Below are positions 27,704-36,082 of a stretch of 64,000 bases of DNA, piece after piece. The translations under genes were made by a program, and so were the position numbers. Where the stretch lies: positions 3,946,501 to 4,010,500 of the forward strand of contig NZ_CP088953.1 in NCBI RefSeq assembly GCF_021165935.1. Direction: 5' to 3'. This stretch comes from Microbulbifer elongatus. Lineage in GTDB: Bacteria > Pseudomonadota > Gammaproteobacteria > Pseudomonadales > Cellvibrionaceae. How positions within the stretch are numbered: position 1 is the stretch's first letter; each line of letters opens with the position of its first letter. The notes below the pieces were generated by a model that had not been told where the DNA came from, searched no databases, and saw only the letters and a list, made by a program, of their open reading frames with translations.

Positions 27704-29452
27704 TTGAACACCACCTGCAAAACCATCACCGTGCCCGATTCCGACCAACAGGCCTCCAATTCCGAGAACCTGGAATTTGCCACCGCCACCGAGTGTGGGC
27801 AGAGCGCCTACAACGACGATGCGGTTGCAGTCTATCGGGCCACCGGGAGTGATCTGCGGTATCGCGGTTCCCTGGCGGCGATTGCCGATGGGGTGGGCAG
27901 CGCGGAGGCCGGGGGTGCGGCGGCGCGGGCGGCGGTGAGCGGGTTTATTTCCGATTATTACAGTACACCGGATTCCTGGTCGGTGAAGCAGGCGGCGGCG
28001 CGGGTTTTACATGCACTGAATGGTTGGCTGTACCGGCAGAGCGGTGGGGCGGATGAGGTGCAGCGGGGTTGGTTGACGACCTTTTCTGCAGTGGTGCTGA
28101 AGGGCTCTACGGCGCACCTGATTCATATCGGGGATTCGCGGATTTACCGGCTGCGGGATGGCAACCTTGAGTGTCTGACTCGGGACCACAGTCGCACGCT
28201 GGGGCCGGGGCGGACGTTTTTGAGTCGCGCACTGGGGATGGATGCGCATATCGAGGTGGATTACCGGCAGGAGCCACTGGAAGCCGGCGATCTGTTTTGT
28301 GTGACCACCGATGGCATTCACGATTTTCTGCCCACTAAGCAGTTCAAACAGCTGCTTGAAGCGCACCAGCTGGAGGCGGCGCAGCCATTGATGGCGGCGG
28401 CGCTGGATAATGGCAGTAAGGACAATCTGAGCCTGGCGCTGTGCCGGGTGAATGTGCTGGATTCTTTAGAGGCGGACGATGTGATGCTGGCGACAAGCCA
28501 GCTGCCCTTTCCGCCGCCGCTGCAGCCGGGTAACAAGATCGACGGTTACGAGGTGCTGCAGGAGCTGCACGCGAGTAGCCGCAGTTATCTGTACCTGGTG
28601 CGGGATATGGAATCCGACGAGCTGCGCGCTTTGAAGGCGCCGTCGGAAAATTTCAGTGACGACCCGGCTTATATCGAGCGGTTTATCGCCGAGGAATGGA
28701 CCGGGCGCCGGCTGGAGCATCCGGCCATTGTGAAGGTGTTCCCGCCGCGCAAGGAGCGCAAGTTCCTGTACCACGTGATGGAGTATGTGGACGGACAGAA
28801 TCTGCGTCAGTGGATGCAGTTGAATCCGGAACCGCCGCTGGATCAGGTGCGCAATCTGGTGCAGCAGCTGGTGAGCGCCCTGCGCCGCCTGCAACGGCTG
28901 GAAATCGTGCACGGGGATCTGAAGCCGGAAAATATCATGGTGGATTCCAGCGGTCGCCTGAAACTGATCGATCTCGGCGGCGCCAATGCAGCGGGGCTGC
29001 AGGAGCTGCTGCGCTATCAGGACAGTGCACCACCGGGCAGCAAGAATTATTGCGCACCGGAGTACTTCTTCGGCGATGCCGCCAGCCACCGCTCGGATAT
29101 TTTTTCGCTCGGGGTCATCGCCTACGAGATGCTCACCGGGCACTACCCCTATAAAGAGCGCTTTGGCAGCAACCACTATCAACTGAAGCACTACGCCAGC
29201 CTGCGCTACCGCAGTGCGAGCCGGCAACGGGAGGACATTCCGGACTGGATCGACGGCGCCCTGCGCCGCGCCTGCGCACCGGACCCGAAGAACCGCTACC
29301 CGGCACTGTCGGAATTCGTGCACGACCTCAGCACCCCCAACAAGCGGTTCGATACCACAGAGAAGCCGCCGCTGATGGAGCGCAACCCGCTGCTGTTCTG
29401 GCAGACGGTGGCGGTGCTGGCGATTCTTTCGCACCTGCTGTATTTCCTGTAA
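27704..29452 (+). CDS. Bifunctional PP2C phosphatase / protein kinase, membrane-anchored
   Basis: 582 aa. The N-terminal PP2C domain (about 25-250) has AAIADGVGS (58-66), HIGDSRIYRL, TDGIHDFL and GSKDNLSLAL, covering the metal-binding Asp residues. The kinase-like domain (about 270-540) keeps the Lys (RALKAP), VHGDLKPENIMV and CAPEYF. It has HGD in place of HRD, DLG in place of DFG, and a degenerate Gly-rich loop (LHASSRSYLYLV), so catalysis may be altered. A C-terminal helix (about 560-582) would anchor it in the inner membrane. The same fusion sits between the nitrate transporter and nirB in Pseudomonas aeruginosa, so a role in nitrate-assimilation control is likely but its target is unknown. 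Confidence 0.88.
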   Translation: MNTTCKTITVPDSDQQASNSENLEFATATECGQSAYNDDAVAVYRATGSDLRYRGSLAAIADGVGSAEAGGAAARAAVSGFISDYYSTPDSWSVKQAAARVLHALNGWLYRQSGGADEVQRGWLTTFSAVVLKGSTAHLIHIGDSRIYRLRDGNLECLTRDHSRTLGPGRTFLSRALGMDAHIEVDYRQEPLEAGDLFCVTTDGIHDFLPTKQFKQLLEAHQLEAAQPLMAAALDNGSKDNLSLALCRVNVLDSLEADDVMLATSQLPFPPPLQPGNKIDGYEVLQELHASSRSYLYLVRDMESDELRALKAPSENFSDDPAYIERFIAEEWTGRRLEHPAIVKVFPPRKERKFLYHVMEYVDGQNLRQWMQLNPEPPLDQVRNLVQQLVSALRRLQRLEIVHGDLKPENIMVDSSGRLKLIDLGGANAAGLQELLRYQDSAPPGSKNYCAPEYFFGDAASHRSDIFSLGVIAYEMLTGHYPYKERFGSNHYQLKHYASLRYRSASRQREDIPDWIDGALRRACAPDPKNRYPALSEFVHDLSTPNKRFDTTEKPPLMERNPLLFWQTVAVLAILSHLLYFL

Positions 29453-29652
29453 CTGGCAAGCCTCGAAGCGCGCCCTGTATAAGAGCCAGTCGGGCTGTCT
29501 CCTACGGAGCAGTTGTCTTCAAGCCCCGCCATGGGGCAAGCAACCTGTACGCGCACCAATTTAACGCGCCCGCCCAGGCACTATCGCCAATAAACCGCAC
29601 AAACCCTGTGGTTTCCCCGCCCCTCCCAACGCTCGCTGCCACCTGCAAGAGT
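29453..29652. other. Intergenic region upstream of the nirB promoter
   Basis: About 200 bp after the kinase gene. No hairpin with a T-run and no credible open frame. Activator sites for the promoter at 29653 may lie here. Confidence 0.3.
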
Positions 29653-29675
29653 TGGCACAGAGATTGAATACCTAT
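29653..29675 (+). promoter_or_regulatory. Sigma54-like promoter element, nirB operon
   Basis: TGGCACAG-AG-ATTGAATACCTAT, identical to the element at 24423-24445 except for two central bases. The leader would start near 29675, about 145 nt before nirB. Confidence 0.55.
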
Positions 29676-29701
29676 AGTCACAATCCGAAATTCTTTTAGC
29701 A

Positions 29702-29735
29702 AGGCAACGGCGCCTGACACTCTTCGACAGAAGAG
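29702..29735 (+). promoter_or_regulatory. Structured nirB leader: hexaloop hairpin plus switchable hairpin
   Basis: AGGC-AACGGC-GCCT (29702-29715) has an A1/G4 hexaloop as in ANTAR sites. Next, CTCTTC-GACA-GAAGAG (29720-29735) forms a hairpin whose TTCGACAGAAG (29723-29733) is also perfectly complementary to CTTCTGTCGAA at 29784-29794, so two exclusive folds are possible. No T-run follows, so I do not call a terminator. NasT control is plausible. Confidence 0.5.
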
Positions 29736-29820
29736 GGGACGCCCGTGCAGCCGCAAGCTAACCCGGCCCTTCCCCCAGCTTTCCTTCTGTCGAACGCATC
29801 AGGTTCAAACGGCAGAGATT

Positions 29821-32349
29821 ATGGTTAAGCAAAAAATCGTCGTCATCGGCAACGGCATGGTGGGTCACCACTTCCTCGAACAACTGGCCAATCGTCCCGA
29901 GCGGGAAATGTTTGATGTGCTGGTATTCTGCGCCGAACCCCGCCCCGCCTACGATCGGGTACACCTCTCTGAATACTTCGGCGGTCGCACCGCCGACGAC
30001 CTGGCCATGGGCAAGGTGGAACAGTACCGCGAATGGGGCTACGACCTGCGCCTGAACGATGCCGCCGTGGGTATCGATCGCGAAAACAAGGTTGTCACTT
30101 CCGCTAGCGGCGCTACCGAAGCCTACGATCATCTGATTCTGGCTACAGGTTCTTATCCGTTTGTCCCGCCAATCCCCGGTCACGAGCATGACAAGTGCTT
30201 TGTATACCGCACCATCGAAGACCTGGACAAAATCCAGGCTGCGGCCAAAGAAGGCAAGGTGGGTGTGGTAGTCGGTGGAGGTCTGCTGGGCCTGGAAGCG
30301 GCCAACGCACTCAAGCAACTGGGCCTAGAAGCCCACGTGGTGGAATTCGCCCCCGGTCTGATGTCGGTTCAGCTGGACGAAGGCGGCTCCAAACTGCTGC
30401 GGGAAAAAATTGAAGAGCTGGGTGTGACCGTACACACCAGCACCGCCACCGAGCTGATCGAAGAAGTGGACGGCGGCCGCCTGCGTATGAACTTCAAAGG
30501 CGATAAGTCCCTGGATACCGACCTGATCGTATTCTCCGCCGGCATCCGCCCGGAAGACAGCCTGGCCAAATCCGCCGGTATCGAACTGGGCGAGCGCGGC
30601 GGTATCGTGATCGACAACACCTGCCGCACTTCCGACAAGAATATTTTCGCCATCGGCGAATGTGCCCTGTTCAACAACTTTATCTACGGCCTGGTCGCCC
30701 CCGGCTACACCATGGCGCGCACCGCGGTTTCCCTGCTGTGTGGCGAAGCGGCAGAATTCAATGGCGCGGACATGAGCACCAAGCTGAAGCTGCTGGGCGT
30801 GGAAGTCGGCTCCATCGGCGACGCCCACGGGCGCGCGGAAGGCTCGGCGGCGATCACGTTCGTAGACGAGCAGACCGGCGTGTACAAGCGCATGATTACC
30901 GACAGCGAAGGCAAAAAGCTGCGCGGTGCGGTACTGGTGGGCGACACCGGCGACTACGACACCCTGCTGCAATACCACCTGAACGATATGGATCTGCCGG
31001 AGCACCCGGAGCAACTGATCCTGCCGGCACTGGATGGCGCGGCCCCGGCGTTGGGTGCCGATGCACTGCCGGACACCGCCACCATCTGTTCCTGTCACAA
31101 CGTGAGCAAGGGCGATATCGTCGGCGCGGTACAGGGCGGCTGTTGTTCGGTGGGTGAAGTCAAAGACTGCACCAAGGCGGCCACGGGTTGTGGCGGCTGT
31201 GCAGCGCTACTGAAAAACGTCGTCGATACCGAGCTGGCGGCCCTAGGTGTGGAGGTCAACAACGATCTGTGCCCGCACTTCCCTTACACCCGCCAGGAAA
31301 TTTTCCATATGGTGCAGGTGGAGGAAATCAAAACCTTCGACGAGCTACTGCACAAGCACGGTACCGGCAAGGGTTGTGAAATCTGTAAACCCACCGCAGC
31401 TTCCATTTTCGCCTCCCTGTGGAATGAGCATATCCATGAGAAGCCCCACGTTGGGCTGCAGGATACCAACGATACCTTTATGGCGAATATGCAGAAAAAT
31501 GGTACCTATTCTGTAGTGCCCCGTGTACCAGGTGGTGAGATCACCCCGGACAAGCTGATTGTGCTGGGACAGGTGGCGAAGAAATACGATCTGTACACCA
31601 AGATTACCGGCGGTCAGCGGGTGGACCTGTTTGGTGCGCGACTGGAGGAGTTGCCGGAGATCTGGCGCGAGTTGATCGATGCGGGCTTTGAGACGGGCCA
31701 CGCGTACGGTAAGTCCCTGCGGACAGTGAAGTCCTGTGTGGGTTCTACCTGGTGCCGCTTCGGGGTGCAGGACAGTGTGGGCATGGCGCTGACGGTGGAG
31801 AACCGTTACAAGGGTCTGCGTTCGCCGCACAAGATCAAGATGGCGGTTTCCGGGTGTACCCGTGAGTGTGCGGAGGCTCAGAGTAAAGATATTGGTGTGA
31901 TTGCCACCGAGAATGGTTGGAATCTGTTTGTCTGCGGTAACGGCGGTATGCGCCCGCGCCATGCGGATCTGTTTGCGACGGACCTGGATGATGTGACGCT
32001 GATTAAATATATCGACCGGATTCTGATGTTCTATGTGCGCACGGCGGATAAGTTGCAACGGACTTCGGTGTGGCTGGAGAACCTGGAGGGCGGTCTGGAT
32101 TACCTGCGTGAGGTGGTGATCGAGGACAAGCTGGGTATCTGCGAGGAGCTGGAGCGCCAGATGGGCCATGTGGTTGGCACTTACCAGTGTGAGTGGAAAA
32201 CCGCGATCAACGATCCGGAAATGGTCAAGCGCTTCCGTCAGTTTGTGAACACCGACGAGAAAGACGAGAAAATCGTGTTCGTGGAAGAGCGCGAACAACG
32301 CCGTCCTGCAACCCAGGAAGAGATCGTCAAGATTGCCGAGCCGGCTTAA
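29821..32349 (+). CDS. nirB: Assimilatory nitrite reductase [NAD(P)H] large subunit
   Basis: 842-aa cytoplasmic enzyme reducing nitrite to ammonium. The N-terminal FAD/NADH domain has VVIGNGMVGHHFLEQL and GVVVGGGLLGLEAANAL. A BFD-type [2Fe-2S] domain has CSCHNVSKGDI and GCGGCAAL. The C-terminal sirohaem/[4Fe-4S] domain has VGSTWCRFGVQDS and VSGCTRECAEAQSKDIGVIATENGWNLFVCGNGG with the ligand Cys. Normal length. nirD follows after 276 bp filled by repeats, an unusually long gap for nirBD. Confidence 0.96.
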   Translation: MVKQKIVVIGNGMVGHHFLEQLANRPEREMFDVLVFCAEPRPAYDRVHLSEYFGGRTADDLAMGKVEQYREWGYDLRLNDAAVGIDRENKVVTSASGATEAYDHLILATGSYPFVPPIPGHEHDKCFVYRTIEDLDKIQAAAKEGKVGVVVGGGLLGLEAANALKQLGLEAHVVEFAPGLMSVQLDEGGSKLLREKIEELGVTVHTSTATELIEEVDGGRLRMNFKGDKSLDTDLIVFSAGIRPEDSLAKSAGIELGERGGIVIDNTCRTSDKNIFAIGECALFNNFIYGLVAPGYTMARTAVSLLCGEAAEFNGADMSTKLKLLGVEVGSIGDAHGRAEGSAAITFVDEQTGVYKRMITDSEGKKLRGAVLVGDTGDYDTLLQYHLNDMDLPEHPEQLILPALDGAAPALGADALPDTATICSCHNVSKGDIVGAVQGGCCSVGEVKDCTKAATGCGGCAALLKNVVDTELAALGVEVNNDLCPHFPYTRQEIFHMVQVEEIKTFDELLHKHGTGKGCEICKPTAASIFASLWNEHIHEKPHVGLQDTNDTFMANMQKNGTYSVVPRVPGGEITPDKLIVLGQVAKKYDLYTKITGGQRVDLFGARLEELPEIWRELIDAGFETGHAYGKSLRTVKSCVGSTWCRFGVQDSVGMALTVENRYKGLRSPHKIKMAVSGCTRECAEAQSKDIGVIATENGWNLFVCGNGGMRPRHADLFATDLDDVTLIKYIDRILMFYVRTADKLQRTSVWLENLEGGLDYLREVVIEDKLGICEELERQMGHVVGTYQCEWKTAINDPEMVKRFRQFVNTDEKDEKIVFVEEREQRRPATQEEIVKIAEPA

Positions 32350-32370
32350 GTTTTTTCCCGGCCCGGTGGC

Positions 32371-32481
32371 GGCGAGTCACCGGGAGCGGGTTTTCAGGAC
32401 CGCTGTGAACCCATCCATGGGCGCTGCGGCGCAAACATCCTGTTTGCGACGCTCCTGAAAACCCGCACCCGGCGCCTCGCC
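32371..32481 (+). repeat. Structured intergenic element, copy A (between nirB and nirD)
   Basis: An outer stem GGCGAG/CTCGCC and a 3-nt internal loop. Then comes a 20-bp stem (32380-32399 with 32453-32472, CCGGGAGCGGGTTTTCAGGA, one mismatch). The 53-nt apical part holds two hairpins, CCCA-TCCA-TGGG and CGCAAACA-TCC-TGTTTGCG. Related copies lie at 37372-37476 and 37823-37934. Confidence 0.8.
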
Positions 32482-32512
32482 TTCACAGCGAACTAATTTA
32501 CTCCGCCCCACG

Positions 32513-32566
32513 TCATTCCGGCGCAGGGCCTGTGCCGGACTTGATCCAGTACCGGAATCCAGCCCA
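32513..32566. repeat. Diverged, partial 68-bp-family repeat
   Basis: Reads CGTCATTCCGGCGCAGGGCC, then GTGCCGGACTTGATCCAGTA and CCGGAATCCAGC. It is related to the 68-bp palindromic family but rearranged and incomplete. Confidence 0.5.
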
Positions 32567-32625
32567 CCGAAGCTGGAATAGAACACAAGTTTTACGAATA
32601 TCACCACCATTAGTGGAGAACCAGA

Positions 32626-32982
32626 ATGAGCGAAGTTGCCATAACCCGCACCGAGTGGCTGCAAGTCTGCAAGCGATCAGATCTTGTAGCCAATTCCGGA
32701 GTGTGTGCTCTTGTGGGCGATCGTCAGGTTGCCCTGTTTTTTTTACCCGACCAGGAACCCCAGCTGTACGCCATCGATAACTGGGACCCTGTCGCCAATG
32801 CGGGCGTGATCGGCCGCGGCCTTGTGGCGGAGATTGACGGTGAGCTGACCGTTGCCTCGCCGCTGTACAAGCAGCACTACCGCCTAAGCGACGGCCAGTG
32901 CCTGGAACAGGAAGAGCTGAAACTGGAGACCTTTCCCGTTGCCTTTGAGGGTGATGAAGTTCTGATTCAGGTCGATCCGTAA
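32626..32982 (+). CDS. nirD: Nitrite reductase [NAD(P)H] small subunit
   Basis: A 118-aa Rieske-fold protein. It follows the NirD pattern (PNSGVCALVGDRQVALFFLPD, LYAIDNWDPVANAGVIGRGLV, VASPLYKQHYRLSDGQC). The Cys/His pairs of true Rieske clusters are absent, as is normal for NirD. It partners NirB. The nitrate reductase gene follows after 24 bp. Confidence 0.94.
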   Translation: MSEVAITRTEWLQVCKRSDLVANSGVCALVGDRQVALFFLPDQEPQLYAIDNWDPVANAGVIGRGLVAEIDGELTVASPLYKQHYRLSDGQCLEQEELKLETFPVAFEGDEVLIQVDP

Positions 32983-33006
32983 AACAAAGAAAATAAGCAG
33001 TCGAAG

Positions 33007-35709
33007 ATGGCATTAACAGAACTGTTCAGCGCCCACAGATCCTGTACCACCTGCCCTTATTGCGGGGTGGGTTGTGGGGTGGCGGCGACGCGGGAGTCCA
33101 GTCCGGGCGGTGGTGAAGATGTGATCCGCATTGAGGGGGATCAGCAGCATCCGGCCAACAGAGGTAAGCTGTGCGTTAAGGGTTCGTCCCTGGCAGATAC
33201 CCTCGGCAATCGCGGGCGTCTGTTAAAGCCACAGTTGCACGGCGAGGAATGCGACTGGGAGACGGCAATGGAATTTGCCGCGTCCCGACTGCGTGAGACC
33301 ATTGAGGAGCACGGGCCGGATTCGGTGGCATTTTACCTGTCCGGTCAATTGCTGACGGAAGACTATTACGTTGCCAACAAGCTGATGAAGGGATTTATCG
33401 GCACGGCCAATGTGGATACCAATTCTCGCCTGTGTATGTCCTCCGCGGTGGCCGCTTACAAACGCGCCCTGGGTGCGGATGCGGTGCCGTGTAATTACGA
33501 GGATCTGGACGAGGCGGAGCTGGTGGTTTTGATCGGTTCCAATGCTGCCTGGACCCACCCGATTCTGTTTCAGCGGATGCAGGCGGCGAATGCCAAACTG
33601 GTGGTGGTAGACCCCCGCGGCAGTGCCACCAGTGAAATGGCGGATATGCATCTGGCAATTACGCCGGGTAGCGACGCAGCGCTGTTCAATGGCCTGCTGC
33701 ACTACCTCACCGAGTATGGTGCCCTGGATCAGGCATTCATTGATAGCCACACGGAAAACTTTACCGACACCCTCTACGCCGCGGCGGAGTGGACGCCGGA
33801 AAAGGTGGCGGAGTATTGCAGTGTGCCGCTGGATCAACTGCTCGAGTTTTACGCACTGTTCCGCACCACTGAAAAAACCGTCAGTTTTTATTCCCAGGGC
33901 GTCAACCAGTCCAGCACCGGCACCGATAAGAACAACACCATTATCAACTGCCACCTGGCCACCGGACGCATCGGCAAACCCGGCTGCGGGCCCTTCTCCA
34001 TCACCGGCCAGCCCAATGCCATGGGTGGACGCGAGGTGGGTGGTCTGGCGAATATGCTCGCCGCGCATATGGATTTTACCGAAGATAATATTGACCGCGT
34101 GGGTCGCTTCTGGAATGCCAGCAAGATGGCACAGGGGCCGGGCCTGAAGGCGGTGGATCTGTTTAACGCGGTGGAGAGCGGCCAGATCAAGGCGGTGTGG
34201 ATCATGGCTACCAACCCGGCGGTGAGTATGCCGGACGCGCGCCGTGTGGCTGCGGCGCTGAAGAAATGCCCTACCGTGATTGTTTCCGACTGTGTGGGCG
34301 ATACCGACACCGCGCGCACCGCCGACCTGCTACTGCCCGCGACCACCTGGGGAGAAAAGACCGGCACCGTCACCAATTCCGAGCGCCGCATCTCCCGGCA
34401 GAAAAGCTTCCTGCCCAAGCCCGGTGAGGCCCGCCACGACTGGGAAATCATCTGCGATGTCGCCAAACGCCTGGGCTTTGCCGAAGCGTTCGATTTTGAG
34501 TCCCCCGCGGACATCTTTCGCGAACACGCCGCGCTTTCCGGTTTTGAAAACAACCGCGATCAGGCCCGCCGCGCCTTCGATATTTCCGCGCTGGCGAGTA
34601 TCAGCGATCAGGAATACGACCTCTTTACTCCGGTGCAGTGGCCGGTCAATGCCAAACATCCCAATGGCACCGCGCGCCTGTTCAGCGACGGCGATTTCTA
34701 TACGCCCAATGGCCGCGCCCGCTTTGTGGCGGTCCAGCCCCAGTGCCCGAAACAGGAAACCCGCGACGAATTCCCGCTGGTACTGAACAGCGGCCGTTTA
34801 CGGGATCAGTGGCACACCATGACCCGCACCGGCCGCGCGCGCAAACTGCTGGATCACAGCGAAGCGCCGGAACTGCACGTACACCCGCAGGAAGCATCAA
34901 AGTTCGGTATCGAAGATGCACAACTGGTGCGCGTGGAAAGCGAAAAAGGTCAGTTCTTCGGCCGCGCCCGGGTTACCCCCAGCCAGAAGCCCGGCCAGCT
35001 GTTTGCCCCCATCCACTGGAGCGACAGCCTCGCCCACAACGCCACCGTCAGCGCCCTGGCCATCCCCTTCACCGACCCCTTCTCCGGCCAGCCGGGACTG
35101 AAGCAGGTAGCGGTCAACATCGAACCCCTGTCAGCCCACAGCTACGCCTGCCTGCTACTGCGCAGCAAAGCCGCAGAAGAACTCCACAGCCGTTTGCAGG
35201 CAGGCGACACGCAACTGTTCGAAACCATTCTGCACTGGTACCGGGTGCCGGTGGAGGGCGGTTACCGGTTCGAACTGGCGTTAAAAAAACAGCCGGACTG
35301 GCAATCTGTGGCAGACAAGCTGTTCAACCTGAGCGGCAAATCACTCAATCGCAAGCAACTGCAACTGCCCAGCGGTGAACGCTGGCTGTTGCACAGTGAA
35401 GAAATGGAGTTGCTGGTCTTCACCAGCGCCGACTGGCAGGGGCTGCCGGATCGCAAAACCCTGGAAAACGCCCTGCAAGAGCCTTTACCAGATGCCCCCG
35501 CGAAACTCTTACACGACGTCCCCGCCGGCGCGCAGATGGTATGTACCTGCCTGCAGGTTTCCCGCAAGGAAATCGAAGCGGCGATTGCCGAGGGTGCGGC
35601 GTCCGTTGATGAACTGGGTGAACTGCTGGGATGTGGTACCAACTGTGGTTCCTGTAAGCCGGAAATTTCAGCGTTGCTGAATACCAATCTTGCAGTCGCC
35701 GTAGGATAA
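33007..35709 (+). CDS. nasA: Assimilatory nitrate reductase catalytic subunit
   Basis: A 900-aa cytoplasmic Mo-bis-MGD enzyme reducing nitrate to nitrite. The N-terminal [4Fe-4S] motif is CTTCPYCGVGC (residues about 13-23), with a fourth Cys in KLCVKGSSL. Cofactor-binding blocks include GQLLTEDYYVANKLMKGF, NVDTNSRLCMSSA, YSQGVNQSSTGTDKNN and HTMTRTGRARKLLDH. The C-terminal BFD-like [2Fe-2S] domain (about 845-895) has MVCTCLQVSRKEI and LLGCGTNCGSCKPEI. It belongs with nirB/nirD and depends on mobA and moeA nearby. No Tat signal, consistent with an assimilatory role. Confidence 0.95.
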   Translation: MALTELFSAHRSCTTCPYCGVGCGVAATRESSPGGGEDVIRIEGDQQHPANRGKLCVKGSSLADTLGNRGRLLKPQLHGEECDWETAMEFAASRLRETIEEHGPDSVAFYLSGQLLTEDYYVANKLMKGFIGTANVDTNSRLCMSSAVAAYKRALGADAVPCNYEDLDEAELVVLIGSNAAWTHPILFQRMQAANAKLVVVDPRGSATSEMADMHLAITPGSDAALFNGLLHYLTEYGALDQAFIDSHTENFTDTLYAAAEWTPEKVAEYCSVPLDQLLEFYALFRTTEKTVSFYSQGVNQSSTGTDKNNTIINCHLATGRIGKPGCGPFSITGQPNAMGGREVGGLANMLAAHMDFTEDNIDRVGRFWNASKMAQGPGLKAVDLFNAVESGQIKAVWIMATNPAVSMPDARRVAAALKKCPTVIVSDCVGDTDTARTADLLLPATTWGEKTGTVTNSERRISRQKSFLPKPGEARHDWEIICDVAKRLGFAEAFDFESPADIFREHAALSGFENNRDQARRAFDISALASISDQEYDLFTPVQWPVNAKHPNGTARLFSDGDFYTPNGRARFVAVQPQCPKQETRDEFPLVLNSGRLRDQWHTMTRTGRARKLLDHSEAPELHVHPQEASKFGIEDAQLVRVESEKGQFFGRARVTPSQKPGQLFAPIHWSDSLAHNATVSALAIPFTDPFSGQPGLKQVAVNIEPLSAHSYACLLLRSKAAEELHSRLQAGDTQLFETILHWYRVPVEGGYRFELALKKQPDWQSVADKLFNLSGKSLNRKQLQLPSGERWLLHSEEMELLVFTSADWQGLPDRKTLENALQEPLPDAPAKLLHDVPAGAQMVCTCLQVSRKEIEAAIAEGAASVDELGELLGCGTNCGSCKPEISALLNTNLAVAVG

Positions 35710-35711
35710 AT

Positions 35712-35795
35712 GGTGGATGCGCTGCGCTTATCCACCCTACGGTATGGGGGTCGTAGAAATACCTCAGTAGGGTGGATAAGCGCAGCGCATCCACC
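35712..35795. repeat. 29-bp perfect inverted repeat (stem-loop repeat)
   Basis: GGTGGATGCGCTGCGCTTAT-CCACCCTAC (35712-35740) and its exact complement (35767-35795) around a 26-bp loop, right after the nasA stop. It resembles dispersed GTAGGGTGGATAAGCGCAGC-type repeats known from other proteobacteria. It lacks a T-run but could act as a 3'-end structure. Confidence 0.8.
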
Positions 35796-35800
35796 CTCAC

Positions 35801-35868
35801 CGTCATGCCGGACCTGGTCCGGCATCCAGCTTCGTAGTCCTGGGTTCCGGGTCGAGCCCGGAATGACG
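35801..35868. repeat. 68-bp palindromic intergenic repeat, copy 4
   Basis: CGTCATGCCGGACCTGGTCC to CCCGGAATGACG; same family as 27414-27687. It directly abuts the 29-bp inverted repeat. Confidence 0.88.
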
Positions 35869-35923
35869 GGAGAACGGTAGATCAACCGGTAAGTACGATA
35901 TACCTACTCTCACGCTCTATCAC

Positions 35924-35991
35924 CGTCATGCCGGACCTGATCTGGCATCCAGCTTCGTAGCCCTGGATTCCGGGTCGAGCCCGGAATGACG
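35924..35991. repeat. 68-bp palindromic intergenic repeat, copy 5
   Basis: CGTCATGCCGGACCTGATCT to CCCGGAATGACG; same family, between nasA and moeA, 55 bp after copy 4. Confidence 0.88.
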
Positions 35992-36082
35992 ATCGCGTTA
36001 ACAATCCTCTCTCAGCACTTGGCAATTCCCATCCAGCCCAGCTATCTTCTCGACCAAACAGACAAGATCCAAGGCAAGAACA

